Shown: positions 43,416 through 52,334, counted from the stretch's first letter. The stretch: DNA of 64,000 nucleotides from Acidobacteriaceae bacterium (GCA_003132405.1 PKXQ01000138.1:88379-152378), one strand, 5' to 3'. Notes: a model not told the origin generated them from the letters alone. Program-made: numbers and translations.

Positions 43416-43542
43416 TGTGTCACCTCTTCTGCGCTGGCGCAGTCGTAAGTGATAGGGCAGGAGAGCGGCCAAATCTCTGGATGTTGATGTTGCGAGACTT
43501 AGGATTGGCGCGGGGCTGGATTGTGTGCCGCCCGAGACACGG

Positions 43543-43558
43543 CGTGTGGCGGGCCACA
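43543..43558. promoter_or_regulatory. Perfect palindrome in the divergent gap before gluQ
   Basis: GTGTGGCGGGCCACAC, a 7-bp inverted repeat with a GG centre, lies between the divergent start codons (43415 and 43592). Candidate operator or small hairpin. Confidence 0.35.
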
Positions 43559-43591
43559 CGGCTGAGCGGTCGCCCGCACTAGAATGCGTTC

Positions 43592-44470
43592 ATGCACAAG
43601 GGATCGCTTAGCCGTTTTCTAAATTCTCCTGAAGGTTATCGGGGTCGGCTGGCGCCTTCGCCTACGGGGCTGTTGCACGTTGGCCATGCGCGGACATTTT
43701 GGATCGCGGCGCAACGGGCGCGCGAACATCGGGGAATGTTGATTTTAAGGAATGAGGACCTGGATCCGCAACGCTCGCGGGCGGAGTTTGCGCGCGCGAT
43801 GGTGGAAGATTTGCGCTGGCTGGGAATTCAGTGGAGTGAGGGGCCGGATTGTGGAGGGGCGTGCGGGCCGTACGCGCAGAGTGAGCGCCGGGCGCACTAT
43901 CTGGAGGCTTGGCGGCGGCTGCGCGAGGGCGGATTTATTTATCCGTGCGTTTGTTCGCGGAAGGATTTAGCGCAAGCGGCTAGCGCTCCGAATGAAGGCG
44001 ATGCTGATGATGAACCAGTGTATCCGGGGACGTGCCGCGGGCGTGCTGCTGGGGCCATCGCGGGACCGGCGGGGGCGAATTGGCGATTTCGTGTTCCGGA
44101 TGGCGAGGCGATTGAGTTTACGGATTTGAATCTGGGTGCGCAGCGCTATGTGGCGGGGCGGGATTTTGGGGATTTTCTGGTGTGGCGGCGCGACGATGTT
44201 TCTGCCTACCAGTTGGCGGTCGTGGTGGACGATGCGGCGATGCGGATTACGGAAGTGGTGCGGGGCGCGGATTTGCTGAAGTCGACGGTGCGGCAACTTT
44301 TGCTGACGCGGGCGCTGGGGCTGGCTGCTCCGGATTATTTTCATTGCGAACTGGTGCGGGATGCGGCGGGAGTGCGGCTGGCGAAGCGGCATGATGCGCT
44401 TAGCGTGCGGCATTTGCGGGAGAGCGGGATGGCTCCGGAGAAGGTTTTGGCGATGGCCGGTTGGCCATGA
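43592..44470 (+). CDS. gluQ: Glutamyl-Q tRNA(Asp) synthetase
   Basis: A 292-aa truncated class I GluRS that glutamylates queuosine in tRNA-Asp. It has the GluRS core without the C-terminal anticodon domain: RLAPSPTGLLHVGHARTFW (HIGH-type), RNEDLDPQRSR, the zinc cysteines in YPCVCSRKDL and GTCRG, and a degenerate KRHDALS in place of KMSKS, as usual for GluQ. It overlaps the next gene at ATGA. Confidence 0.93.
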   Translation: MHKGSLSRFLNSPEGYRGRLAPSPTGLLHVGHARTFWIAAQRAREHRGMLILRNEDLDPQRSRAEFARAMVEDLRWLGIQWSEGPDCGGACGPYAQSERRAHYLEAWRRLREGGFIYPCVCSRKDLAQAASAPNEGDADDEPVYPGTCRGRAAGAIAGPAGANWRFRVPDGEAIEFTDLNLGAQRYVAGRDFGDFLVWRRDDVSAYQLAVVVDDAAMRITEVVRGADLLKSTVRQLLLTRALGLAAPDYFHCELVRDAAGVRLAKRHDALSVRHLRESGMAPEKVLAMAGWP

Positions 44471-45261
44471 TGGCAAATCTCACCACCACTATCATTTCTC
44501 TTGCATTGGGCACTTCGCCTGACCATCCTAGATTGGTGAGTTCGGACAAAATTTTTCTTACTGCGGAATGGCGGCATCTTGCCATGCTGAATTATGAAGT
44601 GGACGCTCGTCTGCTTCTTCCGTTTGTTCCCGCTGAAACTGAACTGGATTGCTGGGATGGGAAAGTGTTTGTCAGCCTGGTGGGCTTTCGATTTCTTCGA
44701 ACCAGAATGTTCGGGTGGGTGGCGATTCCGATGCACTCAAATTTCGAGGAAGTGAATCTGCGATTTTATGTGCGGAGGCAGGTGGGGAACGAGGTACGAC
44801 GCGGAGTGGTATTCATTCAAGAAACCGTTCCGCGCCGGGCGATTGCTATAGTTGCGCGTGTTTTCTATAACGAGAATTATGTGGCCGCACCGATGGCGCA
44901 CGAGATTCGCCCTCTGGGCGATCATGATTTGAGCGTCGCTTACAAATGGCGCACTGGGAAGCGCTGGAACGAGATCAAACTTGAAACTAAGGGCAACTCC
45001 GAACTGCCGGCGGAGGACTCGATCGAACAGTTCATCACCGAGCACTATTGGGGATGTGCGGCGCAGCGCGATGGCGGGTGCGTGGAATATCGCGTGACGC
45101 ATCCGGCATGGAAAGTTTGGCAGGTTGAACGGTGCGCGTTTGATTTCGATGCGGAAGAGTTTTACGGAAAAGAAATGGCAGGAGTGCTAGCGGGCCAGCC
45201 ACAATCGGCCTTTTTGGCGGAAGGATCGGCGGTGGCAGTGATGCGGGGGCGACGTTTGTGA
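44467..45261 (+). CDS. DUF2071/YqjF-family protein
   Basis: A 264-aa protein of the YqjF (DUF2071) family: FLTAEWRHLAMLNYEVD, the LLPFVPAETELDCWDGKVFVSLVGFRF segment and LRFYVRR, ending with a beta-barrel-like repeat. The function is unknown; members are found widely in bacteria. The ATG at 44467 overlaps the gluQ stop (ATGA), so translation is coupled. Confidence 0.85.
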   Translation: MMANLTTTIISLALGTSPDHPRLVSSDKIFLTAEWRHLAMLNYEVDARLLLPFVPAETELDCWDGKVFVSLVGFRFLRTRMFGWVAIPMHSNFEEVNLRFYVRRQVGNEVRRGVVFIQETVPRRAIAIVARVFYNENYVAAPMAHEIRPLGDHDLSVAYKWRTGKRWNEIKLETKGNSELPAEDSIEQFITEHYWGCAAQRDGGCVEYRVTHPAWKVWQVERCAFDFDAEEFYGKEMAGVLAGQPQSAFLAEGSAVAVMRGRRL

Positions 45262-45474
45262 GGGATCCGATTGAGCTCAACGAAGGTCAATTCTGCCTCG
45301 AAATGGGCCGTTTTGACACTTTTTTGCTGTCCGAGGGCCATTTTCCGGGCATTTTCGAGGGGTAACTTACTGGGAACCGCATAAAATCTGCATAAAATGC
45401 TACTTTTCCACAGCGCGGTGCGTTAGTATTCGTTCGATACATGCAAATTAAGTAAGTTCCTGAAGGAGGAATTC
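45262..45474 (+). promoter_or_regulatory. Upstream region of the HU gene
   Basis: GCATAAAAT occurs twice, 11 bp apart (45380 and 45391), and GGGCCATTTTCC/GGGCATTTTCG form another near-repeat (about 45334-45358). AAGGAGGAATTC is the Shine-Dalgarno sequence of HU. No good sigma-70 promoter could be fixed. Confidence 0.35.
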
Positions 45475-45768
45475 ATGGCTTCTGGTATGACCAAGACGCA
45501 ACTCACTCGGCTGCTGGCCGAGAAGCTCGAACTCAACAACAAGACGGCCGCCGCTTTTCTGGAGCACCTGGCCGACACGGCAATTAAAGAGACGAAGAAG
45601 AACGGTGTATTTGTTGTGCCCGGACTGGGCCGCCTGGTGAAGGCGCATCGCAAGGCACGCATGGGACGCAATCCGCAGACCGGCGAACCGATTCAGATCA
45701 AGGCGAAGACGGTGGTGAAGTTCCGCGTGGCGAAGGCCGCGAAGGACGCGATCGCGCCGAAGAAGTAG
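45475..45768 (+). CDS. HU-family DNA-binding protein
   Basis: A 97-aa histone-like dimer: MTKTQLTRLLAEKLELNNK, VVPGLGRLVKAHRKARMGRNPQTGE (the DNA-binding arm, with Arg/Lys and NP wedge), and VKFRVAKAAKDAI. It bends and compacts DNA. It is followed by a strong terminator and preceded by AAGGAGG. Confidence 0.94.
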   Translation: MASGMTKTQLTRLLAEKLELNNKTAAAFLEHLADTAIKETKKNGVFVVPGLGRLVKAHRKARMGRNPQTGEPIQIKAKTVVKFRVAKAAKDAIAPKK

Positions 45769-45775
45769 TTGTTGT

Positions 45776-45801
45776 GTGTGGCGCGGGCACTCTTGTCCGC
45801 G
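45776..45801. repeat. Hairpin repeat, GTGTGGCGCGGGCACTC type
   Basis: Second copy of the GCGGACA-CTCC-TGTCCGC family (here GCGGGCA-CTCT-TGTCCGC), between the HU stop and the terminator. Confidence 0.65.
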
Positions 45802-45820
45802 AAAAGTTGGAATCAATGAG

Positions 45821-45850
45821 AAGGCCGGCTTTCGAGTCGGCCTTTTTTCT
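45821..45850 (+). terminator. Rho-independent terminator after HU
   Basis: A 10-bp stem (AAGGCCGGCT/AGTCGGCCTT) closed by a TTCG tetraloop and followed by TTTT. Confidence 0.92.
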
Positions 45851-45870
45851 TGCTGACAAGTCTCCTCTGA

Positions 45871-46293
45871 CTAAGTTTTCAGCTCTATCAATTCTGCTCT
45901 TACGTTTCCTTCGTCGATCAGCAATCTCCCCACGCTCACCGGCAAACTAAAACGCCGCGGGCCGGCGCTCCCGGGATTGAAATAGAGGGCGCCGTTTTTC
46001 TCTTCGATGTTTGGCTTATGGCTATGGCCGTATACGACAACGCGGAATCCGGCGGTTTGCGGTTTCAGGTCGAGTTGGGCTAGGTCATGCAGCATGTAAA
46101 TCGATATGCCGTTGATTTCGAGGATTTCGGTGAGCGGCAAAGTGCTTGCCCAGGGCGCGGTGTCGACGTTTCCTCGGATTGCGGTTACGGGCGCGATTTG
46201 GTTTAGCGCTTCTAGGATTTCGGGAGCGCCTATGTCTCCGGCGTGGAGGATGCGATCGGATCCGCGCAGGGCTTCGACGGCTTGCGGGCGCAA
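45871..46293 (-). CDS. YfcE/MJ0936-type metallophosphoesterase, start codon lost
   Basis: The product contains GDIGAPEILEAL, GNVD and YGHSHKP, the later metal motifs of the YfcE phosphodiesterase family. The family also needs an N-terminal DTH motif; in-frame DNA upstream of the track start does encode VISDTHG, but between that and the in-frame TAA at 46339 there is no ATG, GTG or TTG. The track start (TTG, 46293) would remove DTH and yield a dead enzyme. A GTG out of frame by one base (GTGGCCATCGGC) just upstream suggests a one-base deletion, or else a rare start codon is used. Confidence 0.7.
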   Translation of the reverse strand: MRPQAVEALRGSDRILHAGDIGAPEILEALNQIAPVTAIRGNVDTAPWASTLPLTEILEINGISIYMLHDLAQLDLKPQTAGFRVVVYGHSHKPNIEEKNGALYFNPGSAGPRRFSLPVSVGRLLIDEGNVRAELIELKT

Positions 46294-46375
46294 GAGGCCG
46301 TGAGTGTCGGAGATTACGTGCCGATGGCCACGGACTTCTTAGTCACTGGATTTCGACCTTATCTTGTTGGCGGTT

Positions 46376-46428
46376 GCCGACGGCCGAGAGCTTGCCCTGA
46401 GCTTGCCGAAGGGGCGGCCGTCGCTACG
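46376..46428. repeat. Degenerate copy of the CCTTCGGC...CAGGGCAGGCT repeat
   Basis: GCTTGCCCTGAGCTTGCCG with flanking GGGGCGGCCGTC resembles the 65-bp repeats at 52243 and 62439. It lies between the phosphoesterase and recQ. Confidence 0.5.
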
Positions 46429-46485
46429 TGATTCTCGTACGACTATACTTCTCATAAGAACATACGACGAACATCCCACGAATTT

Positions 46486-48423
46486 GTGACCGAAAATATT
46501 TCAAACTTGGCGGACGCGCTGCGGCGCTATTGGGGATATCACGAGTTTCGTCCCAAGCAGGAGAATGTTATACGCAGTCTGCTGGCGGCGCACGACACCT
46601 GCGTAGTGATGCCGACGGGCGGCGGGAAGTCGCTGTGCTATCAGCTTCCGGCGGTGATCTCGGGGCGGACGGCGGTGGTGGTGTCGCCGCTGATTGCGCT
46701 GATGCAGGACCAGGCGGCGCAACTGGCGCAGATGGGGATTCCGGCGGCGGTGATTAATAGTACGCAGAGTCCGGCGGAGCGGCGGCAGGTGATGGAGAAG
46801 GCGGCGCGCGGCGAGTACAGGCTGCTTTATCTTTCGCCGGAGCGGCTGGCGGCGGGAAATACTTTTGAGTGGCTGGCGAAGGTTCCGGTGGGCTTTTTTG
46901 CGGTGGATGAGGCGCATTGCATTTCGGAGTGGGGACATGAGTTTCGTCCGGACTATCGGTTGCTGAGCCGGTTGCGCGGGAGTTTCGCGACGCTTCCGAT
47001 TGCGGCGTTTACGGCAAGCGCCACGCGGCAGGTGCGGCACGACATTATCAAGCAGTTGCAGATGCGGACGCCGGATTGTTATATCGCGAGCTTTCATCGG
47101 CAGAATTTGTGCTATGTGGTGCACGAGTGCGAGGCGCGGACGCAGATGGAGTTGCTGGTGCGGGCGCTGCGGCAGTATGCGGGAGAGAGCGTGATCGTGT
47201 ATTCGCCGACGATTCGGCGCGTGCAGGAGACGGTCGAATACCTGGAGGAGAGCGGGATTGCGGCGATTCCTTATCACGCGAAGATGGAGACGCCGATGCG
47301 GCGGCAGAATCAGGAACGCTGGATGTCGGACGAGGTGCGCGTGCTGGTGGGGACGATTGCGTTTGGCCTCGGAATCAATAAACCGGCGGTGCGGGCGGTG
47401 ATTCACTTGTCGCTGCCGCCATCGATTGAGCAGTATTACCAGGAGGCGGGACGTGCGGGCCGTGACGGGCGGCCGGCGGATTGCGTACTGCTGTGGCAGA
47501 AACAGGATCATGTTCTGCTGGGGTATTTCGTCGGCAAAATTTCGGACGAAACCGAGCGCGAGCGTGCGTCAGAACGCAAGCGTGTGATCAGCCGGTTTGC
47601 GGATTCTTCTGGCTGCAGGCATCGGCAGATTTGCTTGCATTTTGGCGAGACTCCGAAGTGGGAGAGTTGCGGGAATTGCGACAATTGCAACGCTCGGCCG
47701 GAGTGGCTGAAGGGCGAGAGGAAGCGGGCTGAGTTGCCGCCGGTCGCGGCGCGGAAGAGGACATTTTCGCGGGCATCTTTTGCTTCTGCGTCGCTTGAGG
47801 GTCCGTTGTTTGGGGAAGAGGCGCCGCGCGGGCGCGAGGCGACGGCGGAGGCTGATCCGGCGCTGGCGGAATACTTGCGCGAATGGCGGCGCAATATGGC
47901 GCGGGAGAATAAGGTGCCCGCGTACATTATTTTGCACGACAGCACGCTGGAGGAGTTGTGCCAGCGGCGTCCGGCGAATTTTGCCGAGTTGAAGCAGGTG
48001 GCGGGAATTGGCGAAAAGAAGGCGGATGTGTATGGCGCGGAGATTCTGCAGGCGCTGCGAAATTTTGGCGGAGGAGCGCGGGCGGCGCCGGTGGTGGCGC
48101 GGGAGGCGGCTCCGGCGGAGCAGACGCTGCGGCTTTTGAATGAGGGGCGCAGTTTTGAGGAGATTGCGCGCATACGCGCGCGGCAGCTTTCGACGGTGGT
48201 ATGCACGGTGGCGAGTCTCGTCGAGAGCGGGCAAATCAAGCTGGATGCGAAGTGGATTTCTCCGGATGCGCAGCCGCTGATTGAGGCGGCTTGCCTGAAG
48301 CAGGGAGTGGAGCGGCTGAAGGATATTAAGGATGCGGTGCCGCCTTATGTCAGTTTTGAGGATATACGGCTGGTGGTGGCGCATATGCGGGCAGAGAATC
48401 GGATTGCGGCGAAGATGGCGTAG
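46486..48423 (+). CDS. recQ: RecQ-family ATP-dependent DNA helicase
   Basis: A 645-aa 3'-5' helicase: Walker A MPTGGGKSLCYQLP, DEAH box AVDEAHCISEWGHEFRP, motif VI QEAGRAGRDG, the RQC zinc cysteines (CGNCDNC), an HRDC domain (LREWRRNMARENKVPAYIIL) and a C-terminal winged-helix-like part. It unwinds recombination intermediates. It starts with GTG. Codon use here is notably GC-rich and differs from neighbours (GCG, CGG-heavy), a strand-bias effect visible through gluQ as well. Confidence 0.95.
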   Translation: MTENISNLADALRRYWGYHEFRPKQENVIRSLLAAHDTCVVMPTGGGKSLCYQLPAVISGRTAVVVSPLIALMQDQAAQLAQMGIPAAVINSTQSPAERRQVMEKAARGEYRLLYLSPERLAAGNTFEWLAKVPVGFFAVDEAHCISEWGHEFRPDYRLLSRLRGSFATLPIAAFTASATRQVRHDIIKQLQMRTPDCYIASFHRQNLCYVVHECEARTQMELLVRALRQYAGESVIVYSPTIRRVQETVEYLEESGIAAIPYHAKMETPMRRQNQERWMSDEVRVLVGTIAFGLGINKPAVRAVIHLSLPPSIEQYYQEAGRAGRDGRPADCVLLWQKQDHVLLGYFVGKISDETERERASERKRVISRFADSSGCRHRQICLHFGETPKWESCGNCDNCNARPEWLKGERKRAELPPVAARKRTFSRASFASASLEGPLFGEEAPRGREATAEADPALAEYLREWRRNMARENKVPAYIILHDSTLEELCQRRPANFAELKQVAGIGEKKADVYGAEILQALRNFGGGARAAPVVAREAAPAEQTLRLLNEGRSFEEIARIRARQLSTVVCTVASLVESGQIKLDAKWISPDAQPLIEAACLKQGVERLKDIKDAVPPYVSFEDIRLVVAHMRAENRIAAKMA

Positions 48424-48448
48424 GCGCTCAGTTTGCCGCGGTCAAATG

Positions 48449-48480
48449 CACAGGTCCTTCGCTGCGCTCAGGATGACAAC
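48449..48480. repeat. CCTTCGCTGCGCTCAGGATGACA repeat
   Basis: AGGTCCTTCGCTGCGCTCAG..., second copy of the dispersed element; nearly identical to 51134-51161. It sits between recQ and the convergent YhaM-like gene. Confidence 0.85.
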
Positions 48481-48492
48481 ATGGGTTGTGTC

Positions 48493-49578
48493 TCATGCTT
48501 TTTGTTCGCTGAAGAGGTCTAACGCTGGAGTTTCTGCGGTGGCTGATTCTGGTGCGGCGGGACTGGCGGCTGGCGCGGCTTCTGGCGTGGGCTTATCTGC
48601 GGCTGGTTTTTCGCCTTGCATGAATTTTTTGGAATTTAGTAACGGGCGGCCCAGGGAGGCGTTGTAGCTGGTCCAGGGGCCTTCTTGTTCGGACTCGCGC
48701 TCGAAGTGGGCTCGCATGGCTTCCATTTTGGAGTCGAGGTCGTCGAGGTAGTGGAGCATGAGGGCTTCGGGGAACATGGGGAGTTTCGGCGATCCGAAAT
48801 CGTATTGGCCGTGATGGCTGATGATGAGGTGCTCGAGCAGAGTTTTTATTTCGGCGGGGAAATTGGGGAGCTGGGCTAGTTTGGCCTGAAGCATTTCGAG
48901 TTCGATGATCATGTGGCCCAGGAGCTGGCCGCGGGTGGTGTAGGAGAAGGCGCGATTGTAGGTGAGCTCTTGAATCTTGCCGATGTCGTGGAGGAAGGCT
49001 CCGGTGAGGAGCAGGTCGCGATTGACTTGCGGATAGTTGCGGCACATGAGATCGCAGGAGCGGAAGAGCGAGACTACGTGATCGAGCAGGCCTCCGATGT
49101 AGGCGTGGTGGAGGGTTTTGGCGGCGGGGGCGTTGCGATAGCGCTCGGCGATTTCGGCGTCGGCCATGAAGAGTTCGACTAACGCCTTGAGGTGCGGATT
49201 CTGGAAGGTAGAAACGAATTCGGTCAGGGTGCGCCAGAGTTCGCCGATGTCTTTGGTGGTCTTGGGAAGATAGTCGGTGTAGTCGATCTCGGCTTCTTCC
49301 ATGCGGCGAAGTTTGTGGATGGTGAGCTGGAAGCGATTTTTATATTTGTTGATGAGGCCTTTGACTTTGAGGAAGTCGTCCTGCTCGAAGATGGCGATGA
49401 ATTCTTCGACGTTGTCCCACATCTTGGCTTCGATCTGGCCGGAGCGATCGGCGAGGATCAGGGCCAGGTAGGGTTCGCCGTTCTTCTTGGCCTTGACCTG
49501 TTTGGAGGCGACGACGAAGCCAGCGGTGATGATTTTGTTTTCCTGGCGGGAGCAGTCGGAGATGAAGAAATCTTTCAT
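48493..49578 (-). CDS. YhaM-like 3'-5' exoribonuclease (OB + HD domains)
   Basis: A 361-aa protein. N-terminal OB-fold (residues about 15-105, LILADRSGQIEAKMWD), then an HD phosphohydrolase domain with HHAYIGGLLDHVVSL, FLHDIGKIQEL and HLIISHHGQYDFG. The domain order matches YhaM/CBF1 nucleases that trim RNA and single-stranded DNA. The C-terminal 45 residues are Ala/Pro-rich. A 310-bp gap full of palindromic repeats lies upstream. Confidence 0.92.
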   Translation of the reverse strand: MKDFFISDCSRQENKIITAGFVVASKQVKAKKNGEPYLALILADRSGQIEAKMWDNVEEFIAIFEQDDFLKVKGLINKYKNRFQLTIHKLRRMEEAEIDYTDYLPKTTKDIGELWRTLTEFVSTFQNPHLKALVELFMADAEIAERYRNAPAAKTLHHAYIGGLLDHVVSLFRSCDLMCRNYPQVNRDLLLTGAFLHDIGKIQELTYNRAFSYTTRGQLLGHMIIELEMLQAKLAQLPNFPAEIKTLLEHLIISHHGQYDFGSPKLPMFPEALMLHYLDDLDSKMEAMRAHFERESEQEGPWTSYNASLGRPLLNSKKFMQGEKPAADKPTPEAAPAASPAAPESATAETPALDLFSEQKA

Positions 49579-49599
49579 GAGCCTCCGCGTTAGCGGGCT

Positions 49600-49790
49600 T
49601 CCCTCGGCGGCTAAAGCCGCCAGAGTTGGCGTGCTGTGCGGCGCGGCTGAAGCCGCGCCCTTTCAAAGCAAGATCAAAGTCGAGCCGTGTCGCAATGATG
49701 AAACGAGTTGAGCGCTAGGGGCTGACCGCAGGCGCTAAAGCGCGTCACTTTCGACGGCTTGATGGCACGAGTAAACTCGTGCCCTTCCCG
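49600..49790. repeat. Array of palindromic hairpins with TAAA/TGAA loops
   Basis: Four palindromes: GGCGGCTAAAGCCGCC (49606), GCGCGGCTGAAGCCGCGC (49641), GGCGCTAAAGCGCG (49731) and GGCACGAGTAAACTCGTGCC (49764). All have a T-A/G-A-A turn. It shares internal sequence (CTAAAGC, CAAAG.CAAG..CGAAGTCGAG) with 53915-54110. It fills the gap between the YhaM-like and SurA-like genes; the remaining 49790-49887 shows nothing else. Confidence 0.8.
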
Positions 49791-49887
49791 AGCTCGCGTC
49801 CTTGAGCCTTGAGTTCGAGTCCCAGAGTTCGCCCTTGGAGATCGCTTCCCGAGTGCTCTTCACAAATGCCCTTGCAAAGAGATTAGC

Positions 49888-51018
49888 TTAAAAGACGCCT
49901 AGCTTCTTTCCTTTTTTGAGGTTCTTGGTTTTGGATTCCTTCTCTGACGTTTCTACGGGCTTGGTTTGCTTGGAGCTGGCTCCGGAGTCGACGTAGCCGG
50001 CTTTGATGTCGATGAAAGCATTTTCGCGCAGGGTCATAAGATAGGCGCGCAGCGCGGGCTGGAGCTTCTGCATGTAGAGCGCATCTTGAATGCGGGGCTC
50101 GGCTTCTTTGAGACTGGGGACGCCGGCCTGCTGATGCTCGGTCGCCTGCAGGATCACATAGCCCTGCTTGGTGCGAATGACTTCGGTGACGGCTCCAGCC
50201 TTGAGCGCGAAGACTTTGTCTTCGAGTTCTTTGGCCAGGGTGCCGCGCTTAAAATAGCTGAGGTCGCCGCCATCTTTGGCGGAGGGTCCGTCGGAGAATT
50301 TTTTCGCGAGGTCGGCGAAGGGCACGCCTTTTTGAATCTGAGCGAGGACGTCGTTCGCTTTGGCTTGGGCGGCGGCCAGGGCTGCTTCGTTGTCGGCGTC
50401 GGATGGCGGGTCGGGCTTGGCTCCGGGAGCGGCGGGTTTGCCGGGTGCTTTGGGGGCGATGAGAATTTCGCTGAGGCGGACTTGCTCGGGCTGCTCCATC
50501 TCGGCTTTGTGCTGATCGTAGAATTTTCTCTCGTCCTCTTTGTTCATTGACAGGTGCGAGCCGACTTCCTGGCCGATGACGCGCTGGGTGATGATCTGGT
50601 TGCGCAGGTTTTGCTTGAAATCTTCGTAGGAAGCTCCCTGGGCCTCGGCGGCTTTTTCGAGTTCCTCCATGGATTCGAGCTTCATCTCTTTGCGCATTTC
50701 GTCGAGACGCTTGACTAACTCAGTGTCTCCGGTGACGCCGAGGTCTTTGCCTTTTTGCAGGAGGAGTTGCTGATCGATGAGATCGCGGAGAACGTCTTTT
50801 TGGCGATCGTTGAAATCGTGGTCGGCGTTGGAGGGATCTTGCTGGAGGACTTCCTGCTTGAGCTGGTCGCGGCTGCGAATGTATTCGGTGCGGGTGATGA
50901 TCTCGTTGTTGACTCGGGCGACGATCTCTTCGACTACCGTGTCGGCCGAGAGAGCGGGGATGAGAAGTGCGCAGGCAACGGCTGAGAGCAGGGCGAATCG
51001 GGTCGTGGTCATCTTCAT
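49888..51018 (-). CDS. SurA-like periplasmic peptidyl-prolyl isomerase
   Basis: A 376-aa protein: signal peptide (RFALLSAVACALLIPALSADT), a SurA N-domain (residues 25-160; EIVARVNNEIITRTEY) and one parvulin domain (VRLSEILIAPKAP to TKQGYVILQATE). SurA chaperones outer-membrane proteins. An Ala/Pro-rich insert (GKPAAPGAKPDPPSDAD) splits the parvulin domain. The basic tail (KTKNLKKGKKLGVF) is unusual for a secreted protein. Confidence 0.92.
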   Translation of the reverse strand: MKMTTTRFALLSAVACALLIPALSADTVVEEIVARVNNEIITRTEYIRSRDQLKQEVLQQDPSNADHDFNDRQKDVLRDLIDQQLLLQKGKDLGVTGDTELVKRLDEMRKEMKLESMEELEKAAEAQGASYEDFKQNLRNQIITQRVIGQEVGSHLSMNKEDERKFYDQHKAEMEQPEQVRLSEILIAPKAPGKPAAPGAKPDPPSDADNEAALAAAQAKANDVLAQIQKGVPFADLAKKFSDGPSAKDGGDLSYFKRGTLAKELEDKVFALKAGAVTEVIRTKQGYVILQATEHQQAGVPSLKEAEPRIQDALYMQKLQPALRAYLMTLRENAFIDIKAGYVDSGASSKQTKPVETSEKESKTKNLKKGKKLGVF

Positions 51019-51133
51019 TTATTAAGGCTCGCTAAAACCTGGGGTAATCCCGAGGGAATTGTTTTTCTATTTTACGCTGGGGGCGGGGTTGGGGGAAAGG
51101 GAGCGGGGAGATTCCACCGCCAGCCGCAAGAAG

Positions 51134-51161
51134 CAGGTCCTTCGCTGCGCTCAGGATGACA
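51134..51161. repeat. CCTTCGCTGCGCTCAGGATGACA repeat
   Basis: CAGGTCCTTCGCTGCGCTCAG..., third copy, 8 bp outside the phosphatase stop. Confidence 0.85.
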
Positions 51162-51168
51162 CTTGGGT

Positions 51169-51918
51169 CTAGTTTCCGCGGGTTAGGGTTAGGGCGGTTA
51201 CGTCGTTGTGTTTGGGGGCCATGTGCATGAAGTCTTGCACGCAGAGCAGGATGCTCTGGGAAAGAACTTTGGCCGGACTGGCGGATTGCAATACGCTCTT
51301 GACGCCATCGAGGCCGAATTCGGCGTGCTTGGATTCGGCTTCGACTACTCCGCGGGAGACTACGGCCAGGGAGCCGTTGGTGCCTAGGCCGACGATGCGG
51401 GCGTCGGTGGGGGCTAGGGAAAATAGGCCTAAAGGCAGGCCGGTGGCGGGGAGTTCGACGATGCTTTGATCGTCACGCAAAAGAGCGGGAGTGTGGCCGT
51501 TGTTGACGTAGCAGACGGTGCCGAGCTCTTCGTTGTAACAGCCGGCGAAGGCGGGGCAGCTGCGGACGCCTCCGGCGGCGCGCATGATTTCGAGATTGAG
51601 GCGGCGCGAGAGTTCGACCATGGCTTCGGATTCATTGATCTCGTCGTCGGCGAAGATTTGCTCGCCGGCGGTGCGGAAGCAGGCTTGCGCGGCTTGGATG
51701 ACGGTGGCGCAGGTTTCGCGCTTGCCGGCGACGTCGAGCAATCCGAAGAGAAAGCGGTAGGGCCCGACGCGGCGGAAGTCGTGGAGATCGCCTCCGTTGC
51801 GGGAAAAATAGGCGACGGACAGGTTGGCGCCTTGGAGCGCGGGGCTGTCGGTTTGGACTATTTCGGGAGCTTCTTCGGTAGTAGAACCGAAGCCGAGTTT
51901 GGACAGGAAACCCGACAT
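51169..51918 (-). CDS. SpoIIE/PP2C-type serine phosphatase
   Basis: A 249-aa single-domain phosphatase. It matches the SpoIIE fold: SVAYFSRNGGDLHDF, FGLLDVAGKRE, YVNNGHTPALL and LPLGLF, with metal-binding Asp in DVAG and the later DV (HNDVTAL). Such enzymes dephosphorylate anti-sigma-factor antagonists (STAS proteins). No STAS partner is adjacent; the SpoIIAA-like protein at 21.5 kb is the only candidate in the window. Confidence 0.85.
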   Translation of the reverse strand: MSGFLSKLGFGSTTEEAPEIVQTDSPALQGANLSVAYFSRNGGDLHDFRRVGPYRFLFGLLDVAGKRETCATVIQAAQACFRTAGEQIFADDEINESEAMVELSRRLNLEIMRAAGGVRSCPAFAGCYNEELGTVCYVNNGHTPALLRDDQSIVELPATGLPLGLFSLAPTDARIVGLGTNGSLAVVSRGVVEAESKHAEFGLDGVKSVLQSASPAKVLSQSILLCVQDFMHMAPKHNDVTALTLTRGN

Positions 51919-52110
51919 GAGGGAGTGAAGTTAGCATAAATTTTGCGGCGGATCAATGAGCGGAAGGTGGGGGGTTTTCGCCGGGGCTTTTCAGCGCCGA
52001 GTCCCCGAGGCTGTGGAGGAGGAAGGCAAGGGCGGGCAGGTCTCGTGATCTTGGGCTGATTTAGGTTTTCAAGCTAGAAATGCGTTCGTGGCGAGGAATG
52101 CGAGATCGTT

Positions 52111-52140
52111 TACCACAGGGGTCACGGAGGTACACAGGGG
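52111..52140. repeat. ACCACAGGGGTCACGGAGG-type tandem repeat
   Basis: TACCACAGGGGTCACGGAGG then TACACAGGGG: 8-10 bp period of the CACAGAGG family, in the 51.9-52.3 kb gap. Confidence 0.55.
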
Positions 52141-52242
52141 AAGTGCTGGGGCCTGAGCCTCCGCGATATTGCGTCGTCCTTTCAAGGAAATCCAATGCCC
52201 CGCCGGTGAATTTTTTCGAATTCTTGCGTGCGCCGGCCTTGG

Positions 52243-52311
52243 AGCCGGGCTGCGCTCGGCTTGGACCCTTCGGCTTCGCTCAGGGCAGGCTCCCGGGGGC
52301 GGCTGTCCCTA
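52243..52311. repeat. 65-bp dispersed repeat, CCTTCGGCTTCGCTCAGGGC type
   Basis: AGCCGGGCTGCGCTCGGCT followed by CCCTTCGGCTTCGCTCAGGG and GGCTCCCGGGGGCGGC. It is nearly the reverse complement of 62439-62504 over about 60 bp and contains its own inverted repeat at the left end. Confidence 0.85.
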
Positions 52312-52334
52312 CGAAGACCTTTCTTCATCATCGC

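Noticed and set aside
46501-47511. 336-aa minus-strand ORF
   Set aside because: Antisense shadow of recQ, Arg/His-rich with no domain.
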